DNA from: Trueperella bonasi
Lineage (GTDB): Bacteria > Actinomycetota > Actinomycetes > Actinomycetales > Actinomycetaceae
Length of the DNA stretch: 64,000 bases
Direction: 5' to 3'
Assembly: GCF_030811535.1 (NCBI RefSeq)
Contig: NZ_JAUSQX010000001.1
Span: 806,001 to 870,000 of the forward strand
The position numbers and the translations under genes were made by a program. The number at the start of each line of letters is the position of its first letter. The first letter of the stretch is position 1. Shown here one piece after another: positions 10,338 to 21,605 of this stretch. The notes beneath the pieces are model-generated. The model did not search any database. It saw only the letters and a list, made by a program, of their open reading frames with translations, and had not been told where the DNA came from.

Positions 10338-11561
10338 ATGATTCGATCCTTACAAATCACATCCGCGCAGGTAGAGCCCGCCTTGCTAGATTTGCCGTGG
10401 GGTGTTGCACTCGAGGAGTGGCCCTCTGATGTGATCGCCGCGCTCCCCCGCGGCATTTCACGGCACGTGGTGCGCTTTGCCTACTTGGACGACCAGGTTG
10501 TGGCCGTCAAAGAAATCGGAGAGCGGGTGGCGTATCACGAATATGAGATGCTGCGCGATTTGAACCGTCTGAATGCCCCATGCGTGGAACCGCTGGCTGT
10601 TATCACCGGGCGCTTTGACGAATCCGGAGAACCGCTCAATGCCGCCCTCGTGACGCAGCACCTGGATTTCTCCTTGCCATACCGATCACTTTTCGGGAAG
10701 ACGGCGATGCGTACCAAAACGGTGCGCAGGCTTATTGATGCTCTGGCCGTGTTGATGGTGCGCCTACATTTGCTGGGCTTTTTCTGGGGTGACGTTTCGC
10801 TATCAAATACGCTGTTTCGCCGCGATGCGGGAGAATTTTCAGCCTATCTAGTGGATGCGGAAACCGGCGAACTTGAAGACAACCTCTCAGAGCGCAAACG
10901 CCACTATGACATCGACGTTGCGCGCACGAATATCATCGGCGAACTGATGGACCTTCAGGCTGGCGGCATACTCGATCCCGAATTTGACTCAATCGGGGTT
11001 GGCAATAGGTATCTTGAGCGATACAAAGAGCTATGGGACGAGTTGACGAGCGAGGAGTCCTTCCAGTCCAATGAGCGTTGGCGGGTAGATGCCCGGATTC
11101 GGCGGCTTAACGATCTTGGCTTCGAAGTTGGCGAGCTTTCCATGGCTGCCGATATCGGTGGTACGACAATCTCGATACAGCCGAAGGTGGTGGACCCGGG
11201 GCATTATTCAAGAAAAATGATGCGGCTTACCGGGTTGGATGTTGAAGAGATGCAGGCTCGGCGAATGGTTAACGATATTGAGTCCTACCGTGCCGTGGCG
11301 GGGAAGTCGAATGTGCCTCTTGAGATCGTGGCTCACGAGTGGATCATGAACGTTTACGAGCCGACCATCCAAGCCGTTCCCTACGAGTTCCGCACTAAAT
11401 TGCAGCCCGCCCAGCTCTTTCACGAGATTCTTGAGCATCGTTGGTACATGAGTGAGCAACAGGGCCGGGATATGCCGATGGCCCAGGTTGTGGATTCGTA
11501 TGTGACTCAAGAGCTCGCCTACCGGCGCGACGAGGCGAGGCTGATCGGCCGCGATGATTAG
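10338..11561 (+). CDS. DUF4032 domain protein with kinase-like fold
   Basis: 407 residues from an ATG after GGAAGGGAGGTGCC. The N-terminal half resembles lipopolysaccharide-kinase-type folds: a VAVKEI Lys segment, LHLLGFFWGDVSLSNTLFR (a GDxxxxN catalytic-loop variant of HxDxxxxN), and LVDAETGE in place of DFG. The C-terminal half matches the actinobacterial DUF4032 region (GTTISIQPKVVDPGHYSRKM, then YRAVAGKSNV and WIMNVYEP). The substrate is unknown. It follows the ABC ATPase with a 93-base gap and a hairpin between them. Assignment to the family is fairly firm; activity is uncertain. Confidence 0.8.
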   Translation: MIRSLQITSAQVEPALLDLPWGVALEEWPSDVIAALPRGISRHVVRFAYLDDQVVAVKEIGERVAYHEYEMLRDLNRLNAPCVEPLAVITGRFDESGEPLNAALVTQHLDFSLPYRSLFGKTAMRTKTVRRLIDALAVLMVRLHLLGFFWGDVSLSNTLFRRDAGEFSAYLVDAETGELEDNLSERKRHYDIDVARTNIIGELMDLQAGGILDPEFDSIGVGNRYLERYKELWDELTSEESFQSNERWRVDARIRRLNDLGFEVGELSMAADIGGTTISIQPKVVDPGHYSRKMMRLTGLDVEEMQARRMVNDIESYRAVAGKSNVPLEIVAHEWIMNVYEPTIQAVPYEFRTKLQPAQLFHEILEHRWYMSEQQGRDMPMAQVVDSYVTQELAYRRDEARLIGRDD

Positions 11562-11569
11562 AGCCCGAA

Positions 11570-11640
11570 CCATTTGTTGTGAGAAAACTGCGGAAACAGC
11601 CGTTTTCATTCACCAAAAGCCCCAAACTCACAACAAATGG
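11570..11640. repeat. long inverted repeat between DUF4032 gene and asd
   Basis: Perfect 14-bp arms CCATTTGTTGTGAG (11570-11583) and its complement (11627-11640) enclose 43 bases that contain a second partial stem (AAAAC/GTTTT). It lies between convergent genes, so it may end transcription from both sides. The arms are AT-rich and lack a typical terminator T-run. Confidence 0.7.
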
Positions 11641-11667
11641 CCGGACACCCAGTAGACGAGCCAAAAT

Positions 11668-13991
<2,324 letters not shown>

Positions 13992-14053
13992 GTGAACTCC
14001 TTGATATAGGTGGTTTTATCGTAGTTCAGGCGCGCTTGATGAGACAAAACTGT

Positions 14054-14671
14054 TCACGAAGTGGGAGTGTGAATCCGCTGACGCCCTTCGATGGCGCGCG
14101 AGATGGTGATTTCATCGGCGTACTCGAGGTCACCGCCTACGGGCAGGCCCGAGGCAAGCCGCGAGACGATCACGTTCATGTGCGACAGGTTGAGTGATAG
14201 GTAGGTGGCGGTGGCTTCACCTTCAACATTCGGGTCCATTGCGAGGATGATTTCTTTGACCTCGCCGTTCCCGAGCCTGGAGTAGAGTTCGCGGATGCGC
14301 AGATCGTCGGGGCCGACGCCGCCGATCGGATCGATGGCTCCGCCAAGAACGTGGTATTTTCCGCGGTATTCGCGCGAGCGTTCGATGGCGACGATGTCTT
14401 TAGCTTCTTCGACCACGCAGATGATCGAGTCGAGTCGGCGCGGATCGGCGCAGATTCTGCACTGGTCGTCTTCTGAGACGTTGCCGCACACGTCGCAGAA
14501 TTTAACTTTGGATTTGACGGATTCAAGGGCGTCGACGAGCGCTTCAACTTCGGAATCTTCGGCTTCGAGCAGATAGAAAGCGATTCGTTGCGCGCTTTTG
14601 GGCCCGATTCCGGGCAGCCGCGAGAGTTCGTCGATGAGCGCTTGAACTGCGCCGTCGTACACACCGACCAT
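14054..14671 (-). CDS. recR: recombination protein RecR
   Basis: 205 residues. It has an N-terminal helix-hairpin-helix ([14 protein letters not shown]), a four-Cys zinc finger [16 protein letters not shown] at about 69-84, and a Toprim domain with VVEEAKD and the [13 protein letters not shown] segment. It acts with RecF/RecO to load RecA at gaps. The start ATG overlaps the dnaX stop by one base (TAATG) and its GGAGGAA site lies inside the dnaX end, so expression is coupled to dnaX. The small YbaB-type protein often placed between dnaX and recR is absent here. Confidence 0.97.
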   Translation of the reverse strand: MVGVYDGAVQALIDELSRLPGIGPKSAQRIAFYLLEAEDSEVEALVDALESVKSKVKFCDVCGNVSEDDQCRICADPRRLDSIICVVEEAKDIVAIERSREYRGKYHVLGGAIDPIGGVGPDDLRIRELYSRLGNGEVKEIILAMDPNVEGEATATYLSLNLSHMNVIVSRLASGLPVGGDLEYADEITISRAIEGRQRIHTPTS

Positions 14672-16965
14672 TATTCCTCCATCCGTTCTTCGATCACCTT
14701 AGCGTTGAAACGGTCGAGGACCACCTGCAGACCCACGATTGACGAATGTGAGATTTCCGGATCGTCGGCGGAGGCGCCGTCCCATTCGGGATTGGCATAG
14801 TCTACGGGTTCGTTGGCCGGCAGTTCGTTAGCGGGTGGTTCTGGGTCGACGACGTCGGTGCCGCCGGTTTGCCACTCCCGCTCCGGCTGGGCCCAGCGTC
14901 CGCTGACGGTACTAACGTAGGGATCGGTGTTTCCGAAAGGATCTTCGAGTGGGGGCGGGCCGGGAAAGTTTTCCGCTGCAGAGCCAAGGATGTCGGCATC
15001 ATCGAAGGCGTCAATCTTGGCAGAGGCTGTTTCGGTTGGCGTGTTATCAGGAGATGGTGCTGACACCGCTCGCAGGACGGGGCTGGGCGTTGGGGTGTCA
15101 AGTTGTGCCCGATCGGAAATTTGGGGGCCGGGCGATTGAATGCTTGCCGGTGAATCCGCGGGCTGACGAGCATCGGCTTGCTGGGGAGCTGCCGCGCCCG
15201 GCGCGGCATCAACTTTTGGGGCTGGGGATTCGCCTCCTGCCCTGCCCTCCACCTTGAGAGTCATGCCCAGATTCTGGCTGAGTAGCTGTTCGACTTCGCG
15301 AGCGCCACGAGCTGAGAATGCGCTGGCCACACCGGGCTGATCGAAGCCGACGATCAGCATGTCGTTTTCCACGGCCACAGGGCCGTTCGCTGCTGCAAGC
15401 TGAGCCTGTGCGATCTTTGACAGGCCGGCATCCGCGATGATCGAATCCCAGTTTTGCCGGATCTGATCGAGCGGGCCAGATCCCGGTTGTCCGTGTTCCG
15501 GTTGCACATGTTCAGATTGTGCAACTCCGGTTTGTCCTTCAGTTGCTGCCGTCGATTCGACTTGCGCAGCGGATCGTTCTTTACCGCTGAGCCCACCAGC
15601 GGGCGCACCTTGATCCGACCGTGGCACCTCTGGACGCTCCGCCGTGGCTTCCTGCCCATTCGGCTCAGGCGCTGGCTGATCGGGTATCGCGGGCATGGGC
15701 CGGTTGCGCGGATCCATCGTGGAATCATCACGCCTTCCGCTCGCCCGCGTAGTCTTTTCAACCTTTGGCTGCGGGGGTTTGGCGTACTTTGCAAGATTTT
15801 GCGCGATATCGGCCGATGGTTGCTCCGGCTGGCTTGCCTCACTCGAGCGCGCCCGCTCTCCATCCGACCGCGCCACAATCAGCCGCGCACAGAGAAGTTC
15901 CAGCTGCAGGCGCGGCGCGGTAGCACCAGCCATATCGGAAAGCGCTTCGTTCGTCAGGTCGGCAGCTTGTGAAGCCCGGCTCGCCCCCAGCTTCGTGGCC
16001 TGCTCTACCATTCGCCCATACTGGTCTTCGGGCACGGAAACGAACACGTCCTTCGCCTCATCACCCGCAAGCGAGATAATCACCAGATCGCGCAAACGCT
16101 GCAACAAATCCTCCACGAACCGCCGCGGATCATGGCCCGATTTCACCACCGCGTCAACCACGCCGAACAGGGCCGCGCCATCGCGCTCGGCAATCGCGGC
16201 AACGGCGTCGTCGAGCAAATTCGCCGACGTAAAACCAAGCAGCGCCACCGCGCGGTCGTAGTCGAGTACGGAGCCTTCCGAACCGCCAATGATCTGGTCG
16301 AGAACCGAAAGGGTGTCGCGAACCGAACCCGTACCGGCGCGTACGACGAGCGAAAGCAGGTCGTGGCCGGCCGTCACGCCTTCGGCCTGCGTCAACTGCG
16401 CCAAATAATCTTCAAGTTCGAGTGGCGGCACCAGCCGGAAAGGATAATGGTGAGTGCGCGAGCGGATCGTGCCGATCACCTTTTCCGGTTCGGTGGTCGC
16501 AAAAATGAACTTCACATGCTCCGGCGGCTCTTCCACGAGCTTGAGCAACGCGTTGAAACCTTGGTTCGTGACCATGTGTGCTTCGTCGATGATGAAGATC
16601 TTGAACCGATCACGCACCGGCGCAAATCCCGCCTGCTCACGAAGCTCCCGCGCGTCGTCGACACCGCCATGCGAGGCCGCATCCATTTCGACGACGTCGA
16701 GCGAGCCGGAACCCTCCCGCGCGAGTTCCATGCACGAATCACACGTACCGCACGGGGTAGCCGTCGGGTACTGTGCGCAATTCAGCGCGCGAGCCAAAAT
16801 GCGCGCCGACGTCGTTTTACCGCAACCTCGCGGCCCCGAAAACAGATAGGCATGCGTTGTGCGGCCCGCCTCCAAAGCCGCCATCAAAGGCTGGACGACG
16901 TGATCTTGGCCAATCACTTCTTGGAACGTTTCGGGCCGGTAACGACGATACAGAGCAACACTCAC
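14671..16965 (-). CDS. dnaX: DNA polymerase III subunit gamma/tau
   Basis: 764 residues from the GTG at 16965, which gives the family N-terminus [13 protein letters not shown] and lies directly after a -10 box. Walker [10 protein letters not shown] is at 44-52, with a zinc-binding Cys cluster (NC...PCGTCDSC), the DEAH Walker B and the SRC-like arginine-finger region. After about residue 370 comes a long Pro/Gln/Ser-rich linker. A small folded segment within it (about 500-590) resembles the tau domain. It loads the sliding clamp at the replication fork. No slippery site for a gamma frameshift was recognised. Confidence 0.96.
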   Translation of the reverse strand: MSVALYRRYRPETFQEVIGQDHVVQPLMAALEAGRTTHAYLFSGPRGCGKTTSARILARALNCAQYPTATPCGTCDSCMELAREGSGSLDVVEMDAASHGGVDDARELREQAGFAPVRDRFKIFIIDEAHMVTNQGFNALLKLVEEPPEHVKFIFATTEPEKVIGTIRSRTHHYPFRLVPPLELEDYLAQLTQAEGVTAGHDLLSLVVRAGTGSVRDTLSVLDQIIGGSEGSVLDYDRAVALLGFTSANLLDDAVAAIAERDGAALFGVVDAVVKSGHDPRRFVEDLLQRLRDLVIISLAGDEAKDVFVSVPEDQYGRMVEQATKLGASRASQAADLTNEALSDMAGATAPRLQLELLCARLIVARSDGERARSSEASQPEQPSADIAQNLAKYAKPPQPKVEKTTRASGRRDDSTMDPRNRPMPAIPDQPAPEPNGQEATAERPEVPRSDQGAPAGGLSGKERSAAQVESTAATEGQTGVAQSEHVQPEHGQPGSGPLDQIRQNWDSIIADAGLSKIAQAQLAAANGPVAVENDMLIVGFDQPGVASAFSARGAREVEQLLSQNLGMTLKVEGRAGGESPAPKVDAAPGAAAPQQADARQPADSPASIQSPGPQISDRAQLDTPTPSPVLRAVSAPSPDNTPTETASAKIDAFDDADILGSAAENFPGPPPLEDPFGNTDPYVSTVSGRWAQPEREWQTGGTDVVDPEPPANELPANEPVDYANPEWDGASADDPEISHSSIVGLQVVLDRFNAKVIEERMEE

Positions 16966-16972
16966 GCCCACC

Positions 16973-16978
16973 AGTGTA
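16973..16978 (-). promoter_or_regulatory. -10 box for leaderless dnaX transcript
   Basis: TACACT on the minus strand ends seven bases before the GTG at 16965. That is the spacing expected if transcription begins at the start codon, and there is no Shine-Dalgarno sequence. Confidence 0.6.
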
Positions 16979-17043
16979 CGCAATTGCCGGGCGAGCGTTT
17001 ACGTTATGCACAGCTCGGTGGCCGATTGGGCTGCTGCGCCCGA

Positions 17044-17425
17044 TCAGTTTACGGAGGCTCTGGCAATGCCCATGAGCTGGTCGGCAACCTTTGAAACGAC
17101 GCCGTCAACACCCCAGTTCACGAGTTGGTTGGCCCGCGCGGGATCATCGACCGTCCACACGTTGATGCCGTAACCGGCGTCGTGAAAAGCGTCCACGCGC
17201 TCCTTCGTGAGGGATGAAGCCTCGGGGTGGATGTATTCGGCCAACGAGTTCGAGGATGGATCGCCAATCGTCGTCAAGGGCGGTTGTTTCATACAAACAG
17301 CCCACGGGCAATTTGGGTGCGCGCTGTTTGAAGATGTAAAGAAGCAAGTGGTTAAAGCTCGATACGATCACTTGGCGCCCGGGCGCGCGAGCTAAGCCCT
17401 CGGTGTGCGATGAGCCGGCAAGTTT
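17044..17425 (-). pseudogene. glycerophosphodiester phosphodiesterase remnant
   Basis: Two adjacent frames carry consecutive parts of a GDPD/UgpQ C-terminal half. The first (17425 to about 17290) reads VIVSSFNHLLLYIFK...LPVGCLYE. The second (from about 17290 to the stop at 17044) reads AEYIHPEAS...YGINVWTVDDPARA...GVDGVVS. A one-base frameshift in the 17220-17290 interval separates them. An in-frame TGA at 17426-17428 closes the upstream side. The whole N-terminal part with the catalytic HRG and metal ligands is missing. It cannot encode an active enzyme. Confidence 0.85.
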
Positions 17426-17535
17426 TCATTGTGACTGCCCTTCGTGTGGGGCGGAAGATCGGTTCCTTTTCTTACGCTCGAGTTTAACCGTGTGGGCAGT
17501 TCGCGTATCGCAAACGTCCTCGAGCTTGGGCTCAT

Positions 17536-17781
17536 TTAAGCCGTTCGATTTGCAAAAAACTCGGCCCAGAATGGCCGCTCTTGCTTAAAAATCTCGACCT
17601 GCTCAGCGGTGAAATTGTGTGGATAGTCGGAGAACAAGTTGAGCACGTTCTCTTTGTCAAAAGTCACCAAATGGAGACCAATTATTTCATTTCCATCTTC
17701 GTCTACTTCGGTGACATCCCAAATTTGGTTACCCTCACGTAACGCCTCGTCGGAAATGAACTGGTTACTTTTCACCGTCAC
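17536..17781 (-). CDS. small acidic protein of unknown function
   Basis: 81 residues from a GTG with AGGGAG upstream. The sequence is acidic and well ordered: IWDVTEVDEDGNEIIG looks like a beta-hairpin with a charged turn, followed by a helical C-terminus ending ERPFWAEFFANRTA. There is no signal peptide or membrane segment. I do not recognise the family. It lies between the GDPD remnant and a dyad repeat element in a gene-poor stretch, so it may be a recent arrival or an orphan immunity/antitoxin-like protein; the latter is only a guess from size and context. Confidence 0.6.
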   Translation of the reverse strand: MTVKSNQFISDEALREGNQIWDVTEVDEDGNEIIGLHLVTFDKENVLNLFSDYPHNFTAEQVEIFKQERPFWAEFFANRTA

Positions 17782-17902
17782 CTGCTCCCTGAACTTGATC
17801 GCGTTTGTACCTACTCAAATAGGATAACAAGCCCTGAAGTTAACGGCTTCGGCTACCGCGCCCAGCTACCTCATCCGCCTCACCCTCTCCGCACGCCTCA
17901 CC

Positions 17903-17984
17903 CTCCCGCGACACCTAAACCGCTCTCGCGACACATTAATTGCCAATAAAAGTATCGCCGGAGCCATTCAAGTATCGCGGGAGC
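17903..17984. repeat. dispersed dyad element, copy 1
   Basis: Four CGCGA-core units: two direct (centres 17909 and 17929) and two inverted (17957 and 17977). Spacing is 20, 28 and 20 bases and the symmetry is exact about 17943. The outer arm reads CTCCCGCGACAC. It is nearly identical to the copy at 55721-55803 and related to the one at 23211-23273. It lies upstream of the small gene starting at 17781. Confidence 0.85.
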
Positions 17985-18077
17985 GGGGGTGGCCGACAAA
18001 AAGTAACGCGGGAACGAACGCTATTAACCGACGCGGACTGTCCTATAAGCCCCTGCGGCCGCAGGTTAATTGCAACG

Positions 18078-18111
18078 AAAAAGCCTCGCTTCCCAAATGG
18101 GAAACGAGGCT
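18078..18111 (-). terminator. intrinsic terminator of tRNA-Ser
   Basis: On the minus strand a 14-bp stem (one mismatch) with a two-base loop, arms 18111-18098 and 18095-18082, is followed by TTTTT. It lies six bases beyond the tRNA 3' end. Confidence 0.93.
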
Positions 18112-18116
18112 ATCTG

Positions 18117-18201
18117 CGGAGGATGGGGGATTCGAACCCCCGAGGGCGTAAACCCAACCCGCTTTCCAAGCGAGCGCCATAGGCCACTAGGCGAATCCTC
18201 C
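18117..18201 (-). tRNA. tRNA-Ser (anticodon GGA)
   Basis: 85 bases with the long variable arm of class II tRNAs. The acceptor stem GGAGGAT/ATCCTCC is perfect, the anticodon loop is CTTGGAA (GGA), and the T loop is TTCGAAT. CCA is not encoded. Confidence 0.96.
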
Positions 18202-18270
18202 AAGTGTTATGAACACGTCCAACTAGGTTACTTTGGTTCGCCCTAAAACGGAAATCTACAGAGGCAAAGT

Positions 18271-18300
18271 GGGCGTGCGGTCGCTTACAACCGCACGCCC
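18271..18300. terminator. hairpin after the 18358-19560 gene
   Basis: A perfect 10-bp stem GGGCGTGCGG (18271-18280) with CCGCACGCCC (18291-18300) and a 10-base loop, placed just past the stop of the minus-strand membrane-protein gene. The T-run is weak. Confidence 0.65.
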
Positions 18301-18357
18301 CCGCCCCACACCGCCCGATCTCAGCACGAGCTGATTCAACCCGGTGCGATAACAGTT

Positions 18358-19560
18358 CTAGGCCTTACGAGACTCCAGCTTGCCAGAGTCATCGCGCTTG
18401 ACCACTGTGCGCGATCCGAGAGCGCCCATGAACGCAGTGAACAGAGCTGCGATCAACAGACCTACAAACGCCCAAGTGGCTACCTTAGCACCGGCACTTG
18501 CAGCTTCATCCACCGCAACGCGAGCCTCCTCAACAAGCTCCTGCGCCTGCTCAGCAGCCTCCGGGATCGCTTCCTGAGCGGACTCGATAGCGCCCTTAGC
18601 CGCTTCGGTTCCATTCTCAACAGCCTCAACGGCGTTATCTACCGCCTGCTCGGCCTCGTCTCCCGTCAGATCCGTGTTTGCTTCAACCAAGTTAACGATC
18701 GCATCGCGATCAACGGACTCAGCAATATTTTCTACGCGCGCTCCAAGGGAGTCGCTCAGGTCACCCAAAATTGCTTCGTAATCCTCTGGGTTAACAATAA
18801 GTTCTTCGGCAGCGGCCTGAATCTCGGCGCCGGCCTCATCGAGCTGGTTTTCCAAATAGTCAGGGTGAAGTTCTTCAACACCGGTGCCGATGAGGATTTC
18901 TTCGGTCTGCTGCGCAATCTGATCGCCATCTACGTCGACGTTATCGGAAGCCACATCAAGCACGTTGCCAATACCGTCGCCCACTGCCGAGGCGACTGAC
19001 GAAGCTCCGGAACCTACCGCCGAAGCGACACCGCCAACCACGTTTCCGGCAATGCCAAACGCTGCGGAAATGCCCATCGCACCGGCAACGAAAATTGCCA
19101 ACAGCGACGACGCGAACGTTGCAAGCCCGTGAATAGCTCCGCCTCGAACGGCAAGAGCACCGGCAACATAACCGCCCAAACCAAAGGCAACAAGCAAGGT
19201 CACGATCAGCCAGATGATCATTCCGACGCCCATACCCTCAAACGGCTGGCTGGACTGGAGGTCGAAGATACCGAGCCCGAGCGCCACGCCCAGGAAGGAG
19301 AAGATCGCGAGCACCGCCAAGGTGATCACAAGACCAACAAAGATCGAGCTCCACGAAGCGTTATTGCTCGCGCCCCGCACGTCAGAGCCGAACAGCGCGG
19401 TTCGCCAACCTGGCTTTTCACCCTGCGAATCCTCATGATTCACATGTTGGTCGGCTTGAAGGTGGACGTTCGCCGCCGATGCAGTTTTGCTCACCACGAC
19501 GGGATCGTCCACCTGGTCAGCGCGCCCGGCATCGGGCTGGTTAAATTCATTACGTGTCAA
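18358..19560 (-). CDS. multi-spanning membrane protein with acidic helical extracytoplasmic region
   Basis: 400 residues from a TTG with GAGGAG six bases upstream; the longer in-frame extension has no ribosome-binding site. Hydrophilic N-terminus (1-70), then three membrane segments (around 75-100, 112-135 and 145-170), a Gly/Ser/Ala-rich stretch, and a long acidic helical region (about 205-365, rich in Glu/Ala with repeated EAVENGTEAAKGAIESAQEA-type heptads). One last membrane segment lies near the C-terminus. Its function is unknown. The helical block could form a coiled coil between membrane anchors. It is encoded next to another unidentified membrane protein. Confidence 0.72.
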   Translation of the reverse strand: MTRNEFNQPDAGRADQVDDPVVVSKTASAANVHLQADQHVNHEDSQGEKPGWRTALFGSDVRGASNNASWSSIFVGLVITLAVLAIFSFLGVALGLGIFDLQSSQPFEGMGVGMIIWLIVTLLVAFGLGGYVAGALAVRGGAIHGLATFASSLLAIFVAGAMGISAAFGIAGNVVGGVASAVGSGASSVASAVGDGIGNVLDVASDNVDVDGDQIAQQTEEILIGTGVEELHPDYLENQLDEAGAEIQAAAEELIVNPEDYEAILGDLSDSLGARVENIAESVDRDAIVNLVEANTDLTGDEAEQAVDNAVEAVENGTEAAKGAIESAQEAIPEAAEQAQELVEEARVAVDEAASAGAKVATWAFVGLLIAALFTAFMGALGSRTVVKRDDSGKLESRKA

Positions 19561-19797
19561 AATATTCTCCTCAGGTGCATGGTTATGCGGGGCGCGGCCC
19601 CGCGCTCTACTTTCGGTAAGTAGTACTCGTGCGATTTCAGTGAGTAGCACTTGTGCGGCTAGGTTGCCGCACGCACCATGCCAACCCTAGGAGCAACCCC
19701 TAACATGGACGTATTCTTATTTTCTAAGCTAAATTCCTCGCCTATCAGTGAAAGAATTTGGCGCCCAGAAACGCGCGAAAGGGACCTAACGCGCAAT

Positions 19798-20745
19798 CTA
19801 TCTACCGTCTTCCTCCGACCATGACCACACGCCGGAGGCGCGAATTTCCCTATTTCGACTCGAGTGCTCTGAACCTGACTCCGGTACCGAGGCGGAGTCG
19901 CATTCGCCGTCGGCGTCGTCGTTACCCTCCACGGCGTCTTGCCGCTGGGTTGGAGCGACGACGTCGTTCGGCTCAACCGCCGGCGGCATGTTCCGCTCGC
20001 GCTCATATTCCGCATGATCACCCATCGAGCTGGTAACCGAGATACGGCGCGGACCATCGCCACCGCGGCTGTGAACCTCCACCGTGGAGGCAGTAGCTGT
20101 TCCCCCGCTATGCTCCTCGCTGTGAGGTGACCGATCAGCGTCAACGACCTTCTTCCCGAGTAAAAGATTCGCCGCAACGATCGCCAAAATCAGGAAGCCG
20201 CCCAAGCCGAGCAGAACCATGGAGTTACGCGTCTGATTCTGAACCTCTTCCAGGCCGCCGAGATAGACGAGCGAGGCGAGGGTGACGGTTTCATTGCCAA
20301 CGTTGAGGTTAACGGTCCGATGATAGAAATCTCCCACGGCCGATCCCACACGCCCCTCACCCACCGCCAAAATCTGAGCGCGCGCCTCGACATCTTGTAA
20401 AAGCCCAGACTGCGCCAAATCTGGCACCTGCGCCCCGAGCTTCGTTACGTCTTCGCCAGCACTATTAACGGCAAAAATTATGTCAGTCCGGCTCAAGCCG
20501 GTACGTCCGATCTTGTTCGCCACCCAGTCGGCCAAGGTAGTTTCACTAGCCGGATCATAAGCTTCAGGATGGTTCGTGATCCATTCAATCTGATGGTCAA
20601 CCTGCCGGGCAGCATACTGGTTGATATTGCGTTCTTGAGCAATCAAACCGCCCAATACCGTTAAAACAATTCCAATCGCACTGGCAAGCAAAATAAGAAG
20701 TAAAGGCTTTGAACCGCGTGTTTTACTCACAATCAACGCTTTCAC
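19798..20745 (-). CDS. two-pass membrane protein with extracytoplasmic sensor-like domain
   Basis: 315 residues from a GTG. The first membrane segment is at about 14-36. An extracytoplasmic domain of about 125 residues follows (QVDHQIEWITNHPEAYDPAS... to ...VYLGGLEEVQNQTR), then a second membrane segment (about 175-197) and a long acidic, Ser/Glu-rich cytoplasmic tail. The layout resembles the sensor half of a histidine kinase or chemoreceptor, but no kinase, HAMP or signalling domain follows. The start lacks a strong ribosome-binding site, so it may shift by a few codons. Its function is unknown. Confidence 0.65.
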   Translation of the reverse strand: MKALIVSKTRGSKPLLLILLASAIGIVLTVLGGLIAQERNINQYAARQVDHQIEWITNHPEAYDPASETTLADWVANKIGRTGLSRTDIIFAVNSAGEDVTKLGAQVPDLAQSGLLQDVEARAQILAVGEGRVGSAVGDFYHRTVNLNVGNETVTLASLVYLGGLEEVQNQTRNSMVLLGLGGFLILAIVAANLLLGKKVVDADRSPHSEEHSGGTATASTVEVHSRGGDGPRRISVTSSMGDHAEYERERNMPPAVEPNDVVAPTQRQDAVEGNDDADGECDSASVPESGSEHSSRNREIRASGVWSWSEEDGR

Positions 20746-20835
20746 TAGAGGGAACTCTGCACTTTTGCAGACGCCTTCACGTTAACCGGCGTTATAGCTC
20801 ACGGACATGACACATCAATGAAACTTTTTTAATGA

Positions 20836-20841
20836 TAGGAT
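20836..20841 (+). promoter_or_regulatory. -10 box of the SRP RNA gene
   Basis: TAGGAT lies seven bases before the first base of the RNA hairpin. No clear -35 at standard spacing was found. Confidence 0.45.
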
Positions 20842-20848
20842 CTCTAAC

Positions 20849-20937
20849 GGCTCCCCACGTGACGTTATCTTGAGGAACTCCCCCAGGGCAGGAATGCAGC
20901 AAGGGTACTTGGGCTCTGGCGGGTGCGTGGGGAGTCC
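20849..20937 (+). ncRNA. ffs: signal recognition particle RNA, small (4.5S) type
   Basis: About 89 bases forming a single long hairpin: GGCTCCCCACG at the 5' end pairs with CGTGGGGAGTCC at the 3' end. The conserved domain IV core contains CAGG...GCAGCAAGGGT. It is followed at once by TTTATTTTTC, a terminator T-run. It binds Ffh to target nascent membrane proteins. Confidence 0.95.
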
Positions 20938-21012
20938 TTTATTTTTCATGACTTTGGTTTCCGGCCACACTGTCTCCCGCCATGTCGTGCCGCTATGGAC
21001 TACATTAGTAGG

Positions 21013-21588
21013 GTGACTTCGAACGCCCGCGCCGAATACCGCAAGCGCACACAGCAACGCCAGACCGTCATTTTCGGGTCAATCATCGCCGTGATGGCGA
21101 TTCTCCTCGTGCTCGGAACCCTGGTTTGGACAGGCCTACTACCCTTCCCGTTCAACCGCGATTATTCTCAGCCGCCCGACGAAACTGCTGTACCGTGCCC
21201 CGTTGAAGGTGCTGGGCCCCAAGATCCTACGACCATCACCGTTGCAGTTTTAAATGCATCGAATCAGACGGGCCTTGCCGGAAGCGTTGGCACGTCACTC
21301 GCAGCCGCCGGCGTGGTTGTTAATGAGGTAGCGAATTGGGCCGGCGAAGATTTCACCGAACCAGTGCGCTTATACGCGAGCCCATCGGGCGTGAATGGCG
21401 CATATACGCTGCGTGCCTTTTTCCCGGAGGCCGCAGTTCACGTGGATCCCAACCTAACTTCCGAAGTGGTCGAAGTTGTGCTTGGCGCTTCATATACCGA
21501 TCTGGTTGCGACGCCTTCAGAAGAGCAGTTCATGCTCGCCATGGAACCGTTGCCCGGATGCGTGCCGCTCACCGAGTTCAGCGGCTAG
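21013..21588 (+). CDS. LytR C-terminal-domain membrane protein
   Basis: 191 residues from the GTG at 21013, preceded by TACATT and six bases, which suggests a leaderless mRNA; an ATG 18 bases earlier is the alternative. A basic N-terminus (RAEYRKRTQQR) is followed by a membrane segment (about 18-42) and an extracytoplasmic LytR_C-type domain (TITVAVLNASNQTGLAGSV, VYEVANW-like strand, ...VVLGASYTDLV). It is the second such protein in the window and, like the first, has no LCP catalytic domain. It probably acts in the cell envelope; the function is unknown. The only cysteines are one before the LytR_C domain and one near the C-terminus. Confidence 0.78.
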   Translation: MTSNARAEYRKRTQQRQTVIFGSIIAVMAILLVLGTLVWTGLLPFPFNRDYSQPPDETAVPCPVEGAGPQDPTTITVAVLNASNQTGLAGSVGTSLAAAGVVVNEVANWAGEDFTEPVRLYASPSGVNGAYTLRAFFPEAAVHVDPNLTSEVVEVVLGASYTDLVATPSEEQFMLAMEPLPGCVPLTEFSG

Positions 21589-21605
21589 CGGCGGCGCACC
21601 CCACA

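Noticed and set aside
16132-17094. 320-residue plus-strand frame
   Set aside because: Shadow of dnaX on the opposite strand; the dnaX frame has complete motifs and a credible start.
17392-17535. 47-residue minus-strand ORF starting right after the stop of the small gene at 17536
   Set aside because: The TAAATG junction is suggestive, but the sequence is basic and featureless and overlaps the GDPD remnant.
21589-21605. Terminator between the LytR_C gene and the permease gene
   Set aside because: The 17-base gap has no convincing inverted repeat.
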